Source: Gaiellales bacterium (GTDB lineage: Bacteria; Actinomycetota; Thermoleophilia; Gaiellales; JAICJC01). From it: a DNA stretch of 64,000 nt. The notes under the pieces are model-generated. The model was given only the letters and a program-made list of their open reading frames with translations. It had not been told where the DNA came from and ran no database searches. The DNA lies in assembly GCA_036273515.1 (NCBI GenBank), contig DASUHM010000044.1, positions 64,384 through 128,383 on the forward strand, in the 5' to 3' direction. The number at the start of each line of letters is the position of its first letter. Within the stretch, counting starts at the first letter, position 1. This document shows, in pieces, positions 1-8,380 of this stretch. The translations under genes were made by a program, and so were the position numbers.

Positions 1-1154
1 AGGTCGGCGTCGTAGCCGGGCAGGATGCGGCCCTTCCGCGTCAGCCCGAAGACCTCGGCGGGCCGGGTGCAGCAGACCTCGACCCACCGGTTCGGCGAGA
101 AGTGGCCGGCGCGGACGCCGAAGGTGTAGGCGAGCGGCAGGCGCACCTCGACGCCCGACGTGCCCGGCGGTGTGGTGACCGTCCCATCCGCCGCGCGGAC
201 GCGGCGGCGGGGGCCGTGGTCGGTCGAGATGATGTCGAGCGCCCCACCGGCGAGGCCCTCCCACAGCGACCGCCGGTGCGTCGCGTCGCGCAACGGCGGG
301 CCGATGTCGAGCGCGGTGCCGCTGACCGGCTCGTCGGCCGCGTCGATCGTCAGCATCAGGTAGGGCAGGACGGCCTCGCCGAACACGGCCTGCCCCCGCG
401 CCTTCGCGGCCGCGATCTCGCGCACCGCATCGGCCGCGGTGACGTGAAAGATCAGCGTGCGCGCGCCGGCCACCTGCGCCATCGCCAGGCAGCGGTAGAC
501 CGCCTCGGCCTCGAGCTCGGGCGGCCGCGCCGCCGCGTTCGCCCGCGCGCCCGTTCGGCCGGCGGCCGCGTTCTGGCGCTCGAGCTCGGCGATCATGACG
601 TCGTTCTCGGCGTGCACGATCGCAAGGCCGCCGAGCCGCGCGACCTCCTGCATGCCGACGAAGAGCACGTCGTCGGGCACCTTGTAGGTGTCGTAGGTCA
701 TGTAGAACTTGAAGCTCGGCATCCCCCGCGCCGCGAGTGCCGCGAACTCGGAGACGCGCTCGATGTTCGGCTCGCGCAGGTTGACGTGCAGGCCGTAGTC
801 GATGACCGCCTTGCCGGCGGCCGCCGCCAGCCGCCCCTCGACCCCCTCCGTCAGCGTCAGCCCCGGCTCGACCTGGGCCTGGTCGACGATTGCGGTGACG
901 CCACCGAACGCCGCGGCGATCGTGCCGCTGTCCCAGTCGTCGTCGTAGACCGAGACCGGCCGCTCGGTGCGCATGTGCACGTGCCCGTCGATCGCGCCCG
1001 GGATCACGAGCTTGCCTTCCGCGTCGATCTCGCGGGCGCCGCGCAGGCCCGAGCCGATCGCCGCGATCGTCCCGCCCGAGACCGCGATGTCTGCGACGTA
1101 GTCCTCGTGCGCCGTCACGACCCGGCCGCCGCGGACGACGAGGTCGAACGTCAA
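1..1154 (-). CDS. Dihydropyrimidinase / D-hydantoinase family amidohydrolase (3' end missing)
   Basis: The frame stays open from a TTG at 1154 to the left edge, so the C-terminus lies outside. Family enzymes open cyclic amides such as hydantoins or dihydropyrimidines using two metal ions. Visible family marks in order: the metal pair DGHVHM, the lysine that becomes carboxylated in SFKFYMTY, IVHAEN, FHVT and STDHGP, so the active site seen so far looks intact. The TTG start is supported by GGGGAGGAG 6 nt upstream and by a TTGA overlap with the stop of the cupin gene, which implies translational coupling. The exact substrate cannot be told; allantoin or a secondary-metabolite amide is equally possible. 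Confidence 0.85.
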   Translation of the reverse strand, partial: MTFDLVVRGGRVVTAHEDYVADIAVSGGTIAAIGSGLRGAREIDAEGKLVIPGAIDGHVHMRTERPVSVYDDDWDSGTIAAAFGGVTAIVDQAQVEPGLTLTEGVEGRLAAAAGKAVIDYGLHVNLREPNIERVSEFAALAARGMPSFKFYMTYDTYKVPDDVLFVGMQEVARLGGLAIVHAENDVMIAELERQNAAAGRTGARANAAARPPELEAEAVYRCLAMAQVAGARTLIFHVTAADAVREIAAAKARGQAVFGEAVLPYLMLTIDAADEPVSGTALDIGPPLRDATHRRSLWEGLAGGALDIISTDHGPRRRVRAADGTVTTPPGTSGVEVRLPLAYTFGVRAGHFSPNRWVEVCCTRPAEVFGLTRKGRILPGYDAD

Positions 1155-1507
1155 CGCGGCTCCTCCCCGAGGAAGGTCTGCTCGAGCGTGTCCGCCTCGT
1201 GCACGGAGACGACCAGGAGCGGGCCGTCGCCGGTGTTGCGGAAGCCGTGCGGGGTCTCCGGCGGCACGACCAGCATCTGGTTCCGGCGCAGCTCGACGAC
1301 CTCGTCGCCGGCCGTCCAGCGCCCCTCGCCCTCGAGCATGAGGAACGTCTCGTGATACGGGTGCACGTGCAGGTCGACGCCGCCGCCGGGCGGCGTGCGG
1401 ACGACGAACATCGAGACGCCGGCGCCGCCGTGCTTCGCGCCCTCGAAGAGCCAGGCGGTGGGGCTGAACTGCATGTCGTCGAGATCGAAGACCGGGGCCG
1501 GGCTCAT
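1151..1507 (-). CDS. Small cupin-domain protein
   Basis: This is a single-domain cupin of 118 residues. It shows both cupin motifs: HVHPYHE with a downstream Phe (motif 1, metal-binding His and Glu) and PPETPHGFRNTG (motif 2 His). Cupins of this size are metal-binding enzymes or small-molecule sensors. AGGAGA lies 7 nt before the ATG. It is the first gene of a two-gene operon with the amidohydrolase and overlaps it by 4 bases, so it may act on the same cyclic amide pathway, for example as an isomerase or hydrolase. That role is inference. Confidence 0.8.
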   Translation of the reverse strand: MSPAPVFDLDDMQFSPTAWLFEGAKHGGAGVSMFVVRTPPGGGVDLHVHPYHETFLMLEGEGRWTAGDEVVELRRNQMLVVPPETPHGFRNTGDGPLLVVSVHEADTLEQTFLGEEPR

Positions 1508-1534
1508 TGATCGTCTCCTGGGTCGGGTGCCGCC

Positions 1535-1540
1535 TAGAGT
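1535..1540 (+). promoter_or_regulatory. -10 box for a leaderless methyltransferase transcript
   Basis: TAGAGT lies 5 nt before the ATG at 1546, which puts the expected transcription start on or next to the start codon. No Shine-Dalgarno sequence is visible. The divergent cupin gene starts 38 bases away. Confidence 0.45.
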
Positions 1541-1545
1541 GTGGC

Positions 1546-2286
1546 ATGCCCGAGAACTACTTCGGCGAGGACGTCGCAGCCCGCTACGACGATCCGTCTG
1601 ACGGCATGTTCGCCCCCTCGGCCATCGCTCCGGTGGTCGACCTGCTGGCGGACCTGGCCGGCGACGGCGCCGCCCTCGAGCTCGGCATCGGCACGGGCCG
1701 CATCGGCGTGCCGCTGGCGGAGCGCGGCGTCCGCGTGCACGGCATCGACCTGTCCGAGGCGATGGTCGCCCGGCTGCGCGCGAAGCCCGGCGCGGAGTCG
1801 ATCGGCGTCACGATCGGCGACTTCGCGACGACGCGGGTCGACGGGACGTTCGCGGTCGCCTACCTCGTCTACAACACGATCAACAACCTGACCACGCAGG
1901 ATGCGCAGGTCGCCTGCTTCCGGAACGCCGGCGCACATCTCGCGCCGGGCGGGCACTTCGTGGTCGAGGTCGGCGTCCCCGACCTGCGCAGGCTCCCGCC
2001 CGGCCAGACGGCCGTCCCGTTCACGGTCACCGCCGACCGGCTCGGCTTCGACGAATACGAGGTGGTCGGCCAGGGCATGGTCTCGCACCACTACTGGCGC
2101 AACGAGGACGGCGGCTTCGACTCGCTCTCGGTGCCTTTCCGGTACGTGTGGCCGTCCGAGCTCGACCTGATGGCCCGCCTCGGCGGGATGTCGCTGCGCC
2201 ACCGATGGAGCGACTGGAATCGAAACCCGTTTACCGAGGAGAGCACGAGCCACGTCTCGGTGTGGCAGAAGGATGCGACGGGCTAG
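1546..2286 (+). CDS. Class I SAM-dependent methyltransferase
   Basis: A 246-residue protein with a Rossmann-type methyltransferase fold. Motif I is LELGIGTGRIG at about residues 44-54, followed by the acidic end of strand 2 (HGIDLSEAM) and a GDF motif. This is the small-molecule methyltransferase family 25/11 type; the acceptor cannot be predicted. I chose the ATG at 1546 over an upstream in-frame codon at 1507 because homologous sequence starts at MPENYFG and a -10 box sits just before it. It overlaps the stop of the convergent hypothetical gene. Confidence 0.85.
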   Translation: MPENYFGEDVAARYDDPSDGMFAPSAIAPVVDLLADLAGDGAALELGIGTGRIGVPLAERGVRVHGIDLSEAMVARLRAKPGAESIGVTIGDFATTRVDGTFAVAYLVYNTINNLTTQDAQVACFRNAGAHLAPGGHFVVEVGVPDLRRLPPGQTAVPFTVTADRLGFDEYEVVGQGMVSHHYWRNEDGGFDSLSVPFRYVWPSELDLMARLGGMSLRHRWSDWNRNPFTEESTSHVSVWQKDATG

Positions 2287-3159
2287 CGCGTCCGGGTGAG
2301 CGCGTCCATCGTCCGGATCACGAGGTACCCGTACTTGTCCTTCTTCGCGTCGATCCGGGCCTGCGCCTGATACTCCCGGATGCGGCGAAGCCGGTTCCGC
2401 GGGCCCTTCTTGTACAGGTCGTGGGGGAAGTGGCCTCGGGAACACGAACGGGTGGTAGAAGGTCAGGAAGTCCTCGTCGACGAACACGCCCCACGTCCGC
2501 CCCAGCAGGTGCACGTAGGCGCCGCGGGCCGAGGACGGGATCGTGCGATCGAACTGGATGGTGAGCATGTAGCCGCGCCGCGCCACCGCCGGATCGCCGG
2601 CGTTCGTGGCCGCACCCGCGATGTGCGCTCCCGCCGGTAGGAGGCTCGTGAACCGTTCGGGGATCTGCTCCGGCTGGATGCGGCGCAGGTCGAACCCGTG
2701 CCGGTTGATCGCATCGATCACCTTGTGGATCGTCGTCGGGACGTTCCGGAAGCATGGGTTCGGGTTGACGACGCAGTCGACGCCGGGCGGCACCACCTTG
2801 ATCGGCGTCCCGTGCGTCGCCGCGAGTCCGTGCACGACCGCAGCCCGCAGCCCGGCCGGCGCCCCGTCCAGCCGCTGCGGGGTGATGACGAGATTCCCGC
2901 GCCAGCCACCGAGGTCGCCGCTGAGACGCGTGAAGTCGCCCGAGCTTGGTGCGGTGTCGTCCGGATGCGGGAGGCGCAGAAATGCGACGTACCGGGCGAG
3001 CGCTCCGCACACGGGCAGCCGGTATGCGCCGTCGCCGTACCTGCACAGAACCCGCGCCTCGGTCAGCTTCGCGCCACGGCGCGCGACGATCTCGATCCGC
3101 CCCTGGTGCTGACGTGCGGTCGTGTCGGCCGCAGCCGGCGGACCGTGCCAGGTGGTCAC
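2283..3159 (-). pseudogene. Hypothetical protein, frameshifted near its C-terminus
   Basis: An unrecognised protein reads cleanly from an ATG at 3159 (MTTWHGPPAAADTT) to FYHPFVFP. It then loses sense in that frame, while another frame picks up HFPHDLYKKGPRN and runs to KDKYGYLVIRTMDALTRTR and a TAG at 2283. The switch lies within 2422-2437, a G-rich run next to GGCC. Removing one base restores a continuous protein of about 291 residues (FVFPRHFPHDLY). The start overlaps the stop of the upstream sigma-like remnant as ATGA. No conserved domain is recognised. A sequencing error in the homopolymer is as likely as a true mutation. Confidence 0.55.
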
Positions 3160-3380
3160 ATGCCCCAGGCGTGGGCCGTGCGGGCGCGGAAGGCCGCGCG
3201 CGAGCGGATCGCCTGGGCGAATCCGTCCTGCACGGCGACGAACCGGCTGTACTCCGCGCGGTAGAGCGCCTCGATGTCTGCGAGTTGCGCTCCGGAAGCC
3301 GCATCGGAGATCTGCTGGTGCTCTGTCGCCGCGCTCACCACGAGGAATGACGTACGAGCCTCGTCGTTTTCTTCAGTCAA
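3156..3380 (-). pseudogene. Remnant of an ECF sigma factor region 2
   Basis: A 74-residue open frame contains ALYRAEYSRFV directly joined to AVQDGFAQAIRSRAAFR. In ECF sigma factors these two parts of region 2 are normally separated by roughly 15 residues (the AxxIxGDxxxAxDAV stretch), so an internal piece appears to be missing. The protein then stops at HAWGM, where the family continues with the W-x-W-R part and the DNA-binding region 4. It is coupled by ATGA to the next hypothetical gene. The frame could still be translated as a small protein, but it cannot be a working sigma factor. Confidence 0.5.
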
Positions 3381-3452
3381 CGCGAGATCAACCGGACATC
3401 AGTGGACGGAGTAGAGTCGCCGGTTGGCGCCTTGTATCGACGCGAGGCGACT

Positions 3453-5231
3453 CTAGGCCGCCCGGCGGCCGGATATCCGGCCGTTGCCCGCGAGCAGGCG
3501 GTCGAACGCGTCGGCATCCACCGGCCTGCTGTACAGAAAGCCCTGACCGAGCGCGCAGCCGTTCTCGCGCAGGAACGCCAGCTGAGCGTCGGTCTCGATC
3601 CCCTCGGCCAGGCACGTCATCCCGAGCTTCGCGGCCATCGTGACCATGGTCTGCACGAGCACCGCCGCTTCCCGATCGTGCGGAAGGTCGGAGACGAACG
3701 AGCGGTCGATCTTGATGAGGCTCGGCCGGATCCGGCGCAACCGGCCGAGTGAGGAGTAGCCGGTGCCGAAATCGTCGATCGCGAGGCCGAGGCCACTGGA
3801 GTGAAGGAGCGCGAGCGTCGCCTCGTCCTCGGCGGCGTCGCCCATCGCGGCCTGCTCGGTGATCTCGAGCGTCAGCCGGTCGGCGTCAAGGCCGAACGCA
3901 GCGATCGTGGCGAGGGTCTGCCGGATCGCCTCCGGTTCCCAGTACGCGGCGGGCAGGTTGACGGCGACGTGGAGATCGCGCCCGTCGGTGTGCCATCGGA
4001 GAGCCTGCTCACACGCACGCTCGACGACCCAGCTCGTGATCGGGCGGATCAGGCCGCTGCGCTCGGCGACGGGCAGGAACTGCCCCGGCGGGATCAGCCC
4101 ACGAACGGGGTGGTTCCATCGCAGGAGCGCCTCCGCGCCGACGATCCTCCCGCCCTCGAGCTCGACGAGGGGCTGGTAGTGCAGGATGAGGTCGTCGCGC
4201 CGCAGCGCGTCTCGCAGCTCCGTCGCGATGGTCAGGTCGTATCCGGAGTCTCGCTCCGGGCGGCGGTAGTAGCGATGGCTGTCACGCCCGGCGTGCTTGG
4301 CGGCGTACAGCGCGATGTCCGCCTTCTTCAGGAGCTCCTCGGCACTGGTCCCGTCCTGCGGAAAGAGGCTCACGCCGATGCTGGGCGTGATGTAGGCGCT
4401 CACCCCGGCGACGAGGAAGTCGCGGCTCAGGGTCTCGCGCACGGATACGGCAACCGCCTCCGCGGAGCGCCGCGCGTGCTCGTCGCTCTCCGAATCGCGC
4501 ACGAGAATGAGGAACTCGTCGCCGCCCTGGCGGGCTACCAGGTCTCCCCGGCGGCAGGCCGCGCGCAACCGCTCCGCGCAGTGCACGAGGAGCTCGTCGC
4601 CGGCGGCGTGCCCGAACCCGTCGTTCACGAGCTTGAAGTCATCGAGGTCGATGTAGAGAACCGCCAGGCTGCGGCCGGCACGGCCGGCGTCCGCGATCGC
4701 CGTCACGAGATGCTCGTTGAACGCGGCGCGGTTTGGCAGTTCCGTGAGGCTGTCGTGATAGGCGAGATGCTCGAGCCGCGCGCGGGCCTCCCGAAGCTCG
4801 TCGGCGGCGCGGCGGCGCTCGGTGACGTCGGCGACGACCCCGTCCACCCAGACCACGCCGTCCTGGACGCGCGGCCGGGCTCGCTCCCACACCCACCGGG
4901 TCACGCCGTCGAACCCCACGAGCCGGAACTCGATCTCCGACGCCTCGCCGCGACGGCATGCCGCGTTGAACGCGTCGTAGGACGCGCGATCCTCCCGATG
5001 GACGGCCTGCTCCCAGGCCAGCTCCTCGTCGACGTCCGCGGGCATGGCGCCGAGCAGGCTCTCGAGGCCTTCGCCGATGAAGGCCGTGCATTCGTACGAC
5101 CCGTCGGCGTCGTACCGCAGCTCGTACAGGTGGATCGCCGCCGTTCCGGCGATGCGGCGCAGGACGTCGCTCGTCGCGAGCGTCGCCGCGAGGGCCGGGT
5201 CGAGCGGCGGCCGAGTCTCGTCAGATTCCAT
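3453..5231 (-). CDS. PAS-GGDEF-EAL cyclic-di-GMP enzyme
   Basis: A 592-residue soluble signalling protein. A PAS-like sensor fills about residues 25-140 and ends in DGVVADVTERR, typical of a PAC segment. The diguanylate cyclase domain follows with an intact GGDEF at 236-240 and a product-inhibition RxxD site at 227-230. The phosphodiesterase domain then shows EAL at 367-369, AIDDFGTGYSSL, KIDRSFV and AEGIET. Both activities look possible, so the protein could make or break c-di-GMP depending on the sensed signal. No membrane segment is seen. It is monocistronic and separated from its neighbours by short gaps. Confidence 0.92.
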   Translation of the reverse strand: MESDETRPPLDPALAATLATSDVLRRIAGTAAIHLYELRYDADGSYECTAFIGEGLESLLGAMPADVDEELAWEQAVHREDRASYDAFNAACRRGEASEIEFRLVGFDGVTRWVWERARPRVQDGVVWVDGVVADVTERRRAADELREARARLEHLAYHDSLTELPNRAAFNEHLVTAIADAGRAGRSLAVLYIDLDDFKLVNDGFGHAAGDELLVHCAERLRAACRRGDLVARQGGDEFLILVRDSESDEHARRSAEAVAVSVRETLSRDFLVAGVSAYITPSIGVSLFPQDGTSAEELLKKADIALYAAKHAGRDSHRYYRRPERDSGYDLTIATELRDALRRDDLILHYQPLVELEGGRIVGAEALLRWNHPVRGLIPPGQFLPVAERSGLIRPITSWVVERACEQALRWHTDGRDLHVAVNLPAAYWEPEAIRQTLATIAAFGLDADRLTLEITEQAAMGDAAEDEATLALLHSSGLGLAIDDFGTGYSSLGRLRRIRPSLIKIDRSFVSDLPHDREAAVLVQTMVTMAAKLGMTCLAEGIETDAQLAFLRENGCALGQGFLYSRPVDADAFDRLLAGNGRISGRRAA

Positions 5232-5282
5232 CTCACCCGGCTAATCGTCATGGGAGCGACGATTCTGAGCCGGACCATGCAT

Positions 5283-5314
5283 GTGCCCCGCCCCTCTCGC
5301 GAGGGACGGGGCAC
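5283..5314 (-). terminator. Hairpin terminator after the secreted repeat protein
   Basis: GTGCCCCG at 5283-5290 pairs with CGGGGCAC at 5307-5314. Inside it, CCCTC and GAGGG pair around a short loop, with a single mismatch between the two stems. It lies 18 bases beyond the stop of the gene at 5333. No T-run follows, as is usual for high-GC actinobacteria. Confidence 0.6.
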
Positions 5315-5332
5315 GTCAGCTGCTCCGGGCGG

Positions 5333-6535
5333 TTACTGCTGGTACCGCGCGAAGTGGTTGACCGCCACGCCGGAGATCCGGGTGAACTCACCGCCGACGG
5401 CGACACGACCGAGGTCGGCGCCGACCGCCTCGATGCCGAGAGCGGTGTTGACGGTGGGCGTCCACGGCTCGAGCGCACCGGTGGCCTCATCGAACGCCGA
5501 CAGCTTCGACCGGGCAGCGGAGCCCGGGCGACCGGCGCAGAAGAAGTTGTTGCCGGGGACCGGCCCGCAGTAGCTGCTGTAGTGGCCGCCTGCGTACACG
5601 ACACCGTCGGTGACACCGATGCCGACGACGTTGCCGTTGAAGCCGGCCTGCCAGTTCAGCGTGCCGTCCTCCATGTTCAGGCTGAGGGCGGTGCCGCCGT
5701 TGCCCGTGCCCGACGCGAACAGCGTGTTCCCGTCCTGCGTCATCTGGATCACCTGGAACGGGCGGTACGGGAAGCCCGGGGGCGGGATGAACGTCGGCGG
5801 GCCGCTGTAGGCGAACGGCAGGAACGAGCCGTCCGTGGTGTTGACGGCGCCGATGCCGATGCGGCCGTCACAGCCGGAACCGACCGGGCACTGCTGGAAG
5901 CCGCCCTCGACGATCCGGGTCTGGCTCGTGTCGGTCGCGAGCGCACGCACCTCGGCGTCGACGACCGGTTGCCACGTCGGGATGTACGCGTTGGTCGTGG
6001 CGTTGACCTCCATCATGAACGACCGCGGGCTGGTGAACGCCCCGCCGACGTAGAGGTTGCCGTTCGCGATCACCAGCGCGCGCACGGCCTTGTTCGGCCG
6101 CGAGCTGTTGGCGAACGCGGTCACGACCGCGCCGTTCGTGTTGTTCACCTCGGCGATGTTCTTGTGCGTCGCGCCGCCGACCGTCGTGAACGAGCCACCC
6201 AGGTACACGTTGTTCCCGGCGGGAAGGATCGTGTACACCGTGCCGCTCACGTTCGGGTTCCACGGCAGCACGTTGCCGGTGGTCATGTCGATCGCCGCGG
6301 CGTGATTCCGCGTGACCGTCGTCGCCCCGTTCGCCGAGGTGAGCGCGGTGAAGCTGCCACCGATGTACGCCGTGTTCCCGACCACGATCATGTCGCGGAC
6401 GGTGTTGTTGGGCTGGTAGCCAACCAGCGGGGTCTGCGTTACGACCGCCGCCTCCGCTGCCGGCGCAACCAACATCGCACCTGCCACAGCGAGCGCAGCG
6501 GCAACAGCAACGCGCGTCTTGCCTAGCCGTCTCAC
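5333..6535 (-). CDS. Secreted beta-propeller-like repeat protein (paralogue 1)
   Basis: A 400-residue exported protein. The N-terminus has an arginine-rich head, a hydrophobic core and an AEA cleavage-like site within the first ~30 residues. The rest is built of repeated units containing YIGGSFT, YLGGSFTTVGG, YVGGAFT, YAGGHYSSYCGPV and VAVGGEFT, each followed by a 'D..TG....W.P' stretch, as in delta-60 or propeller-type repeats. A conserved Cys pair follows the YCGP motif. Function is unknown; an extracellular binding role is inferred. The start is GTG with GGAGG 5 nt upstream. A paralogue lies at 39212-40360. Confidence 0.75.
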   Translation of the reverse strand: MRRLGKTRVAVAAALAVAGAMLVAPAAEAAVVTQTPLVGYQPNNTVRDMIVVGNTAYIGGSFTALTSANGATTVTRNHAAAIDMTTGNVLPWNPNVSGTVYTILPAGNNVYLGGSFTTVGGATHKNIAEVNNTNGAVVTAFANSSRPNKAVRALVIANGNLYVGGAFTSPRSFMMEVNATTNAYIPTWQPVVDAEVRALATDTSQTRIVEGGFQQCPVGSGCDGRIGIGAVNTTDGSFLPFAYSGPPTFIPPPGFPYRPFQVIQMTQDGNTLFASGTGNGGTALSLNMEDGTLNWQAGFNGNVVGIGVTDGVVYAGGHYSSYCGPVPGNNFFCAGRPGSAARSKLSAFDEATGALEPWTPTVNTALGIEAVGADLGRVAVGGEFTRISGVAVNHFARYQQ

Positions 6536-6641
6536 TTGCCCTCCTCTTGCAACCGAACGTCTCAGCCGAACGGGTACCCGCCGGCCACACTCACTCCGTT
6601 ATCCACGCAAGTTGCGAAGAAGGCAACAAGAGAAGAACGAG

Positions 6642-7523
6642 TCAGCCCGAGCGGGGCGTCGAGCTCCAGACCGCGCCGATGCTCGCGACGACCACGGCGG
6701 CCATGCCGAGGAGTTGCGCGCCGGTCATCGTCTGCCCCAGTGCGACGAACCCGACCAGGCCGGCGATCGCCGGGTCAAGGCTGTAGATGACCGCGACCGT
6801 CCGCGGTTCCAGGCGGCGCAGCCCCTCGAGCTCGAGCGCGAACGGCAGGATCAGCCCGCCGGCGGCGATCACGATCCCGAGCCCGAACGCGTGCGCGTCG
6901 ACCGCACCGAATCGGAGGATGCCAAACGGCAGGGTGACCACAGCGGCGATCGGCAACGCGAGCGCGAGGCCGTCGAGCCGCGACGTGCGCGCACCGACGG
7001 TGCGCCCTGCATACGCGACGCTCGACCACGCGACACCGGCGGCGATCGAGAAGGTGATCCCGATGACCGACCCGGGCCGTCCGACGCCGCTCAGCAGGAG
7101 CACGCCGGCACCGGCAACGAGCGCAAACGCGACGTCCCGGCGACGCCGCGAGCCGGCCAGCGCCATGGCGAGCGGCGCAAGAAACGCGAGCGTGACGGCG
7201 ATCCCCATGGGCAGCCGCTGGATGGCCTCGAAGAAGGTGAGGTTCAGCACGGCCATCGAACCGCCGTAGCGCGCGATCGCCCACCACGCCTCGCCGTCCC
7301 GGCCGCGGATCCGGGGCCGGACGACGGCGAAGAGCATCGCGGCCCCGAGGGTGAACCGAAGCGCCGAAGTCCCCGCTGGCCCGAGGGTCGCAAAGAGGTC
7401 ATGAGCCAGCGCGGCCGCGATCTGGATGCTCGCGCTCGTCCCGACGATCATCGCCGCGCCCGCGAGCGGATTCGGCGCGAGCCGCCCCTCCCGCCGCTCG
7501 ACCGTCGTCGGCGAGGTGCTCAC
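6642..7523 (-). CDS. EamA/DMT-family transporter
   Basis: A 293-residue integral membrane protein with about ten hydrophobic helices arranged as two similar halves, as in drug/metabolite exporters of the EamA family (for example VVVASIGAVW at the end). Such proteins export amino acids, nucleobases or other small metabolites; the substrate is unknown. The GTG start overlaps the stop of the XRE regulator as GTGA, so the two are one operon and the regulator probably controls this exporter. Confidence 0.82.
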   Translation of the reverse strand: MSTSPTTVERREGRLAPNPLAGAAMIVGTSASIQIAAALAHDLFATLGPAGTSALRFTLGAAMLFAVVRPRIRGRDGEAWWAIARYGGSMAVLNLTFFEAIQRLPMGIAVTLAFLAPLAMALAGSRRRRDVAFALVAGAGVLLLSGVGRPGSVIGITFSIAAGVAWSSVAYAGRTVGARTSRLDGLALALPIAAVVTLPFGILRFGAVDAHAFGLGIVIAAGGLILPFALELEGLRRLEPRTVAVIYSLDPAIAGLVGFVALGQTMTGAQLLGMAAVVVASIGAVWSSTPRSG

Positions 7524-8323
7524 GCGCGCTCGCCGGCGAGGCCGAGCGCCGCGGCGTGTGCGAGCTCCCCCCAGGTGCCGGCCCGCGTCTCGGCAGGCGC
7601 CAGGCCGACCAGGATCCGCTCGATGGCGGCCGCGCCGGTCGTGATCTCCGCCCGCGAGTCGGCCACGGCGACGAGCGGATGCGTCCGCACGAGCTCGAGC
7701 GCGGACGCGAGCGGATCGACCCCGTCCGCCCGCCGCCGGATGTCGGTCTCGCGGTACACGCAGACGTTCGCGACAGGCGCGGCGCCGAGCGCGCGCCGGC
7801 AGACGGCCGCCACGTCGGCCTCCCAGGTCGCCTCGGCGGCGATGAGCGACGGGACGTCGTGCCGGCGCGGACGGGCGGCCGCGCCGAAGATCAGGCCCAG
7901 GCGCGGCGCCGTCGACGCCGGGCGGCGATCGGCCAGGAGCGCCTCGAGCTCCGCCAGGCCGCGCTCCGGTGCAGACGCGCGCGGGACCTCGACCCACCTG
8001 TCCACGGCCTCGCCGAACAGCCGTCGCGCAGCCGTGTCCGGAGAAGCTTGCGCCGGCCCGGTCTGGTAGAGCAGGACGTGCGGGGAGCGCGACCGTGGCG
8101 CCGCCAGCTCGAAGAGCTCCGAGCGGCCGATCCCGAGCACCCGGCCGAGCGCCGCGAGCACGGGCGGGGACGGCGATGACGGCTTGCCGGTGGTCGGATT
8201 GCGGCCCTGCTCGAGCGCCACGAGATAGCTCGGCGAGATGCCGGCGCTGCGGGCGACGTGCCGCAGCGAGAGCCCAGCCGCGAGCCGCCTGCTCCTGAGC
8301 GCGTCAGCGATGGACCCGTCCAT
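7520..8323 (-). CDS. XRE-family transcriptional regulator
   Basis: A 267-residue protein. The first ~70 residues form a helix-turn-helix of the Cro/C1 type (LRSRRLAAGLSLRHVARSAG, then ISPSYLVALEQGRNPTT). The remaining 190 residues are an unrecognised, probably ligand-sensing domain. The ATG at 8323 sits one base behind a perfect 18-bp palindrome that also contains the -10 box, so autorepression is very likely. The next gene in the operon is the EamA exporter, and the palindrome also faces the decayed LysE exporter on the other strand, suggesting an efflux control switch. Confidence 0.82.
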   Translation of the reverse strand: MDGSIADALRSRRLAAGLSLRHVARSAGISPSYLVALEQGRNPTTGKPSSPSPPVLAALGRVLGIGRSELFELAAPRSRSPHVLLYQTGPAQASPDTAARRLFGEAVDRWVEVPRASAPERGLAELEALLADRRPASTAPRLGLIFGAAARPRRHDVPSLIAAEATWEADVAAVCRRALGAAPVANVCVYRETDIRRRADGVDPLASALELVRTHPLVAVADSRAEITTGAAAIERILVGLAPAETRAGTWGELAHAAALGLAGERA

Positions 8324-8324
8324 C

Positions 8325-8342
8325 TGTTCAGTATACTGAACA
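8325..8342. promoter_or_regulatory. Perfect 18-bp palindromic operator with embedded -10 box
   Basis: TGTTCAGTATACTGAACA is fully self-complementary. Read on the minus strand it contains TATACT at 8335-8330, 6 nt before the regulator's ATG, which fits a leaderless transcript repressed by its own product. The palindromic core gives a TATACT on the plus strand as well, so it could serve the divergent LysE remnant too. Confidence 0.7.
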
Positions 8343-8380
8343 CAATCGGCTCGCGGCATCGTCACGCCCGGAGGTGCCTG

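Noticed and set aside
102-1355. Long plus-strand open frame of over 400 codons.
   Set aside because: It is antisense to the hydantoinase and cupin genes; its composition is Arg/Asp/His-rich with no family resemblance.
1534-2280. C-terminal half of the long minus-strand frame covering the methyltransferase.
   Set aside because: It is beyond the frameshift at 2422-2437 and lies antisense to a clear methyltransferase gene.
6609-6625. GTTGC/GCAAC short inverted repeat between the EamA gene and secreted protein 1.
   Set aside because: Only five base pairs with a 7-base loop; too weak to call a terminator or operator.
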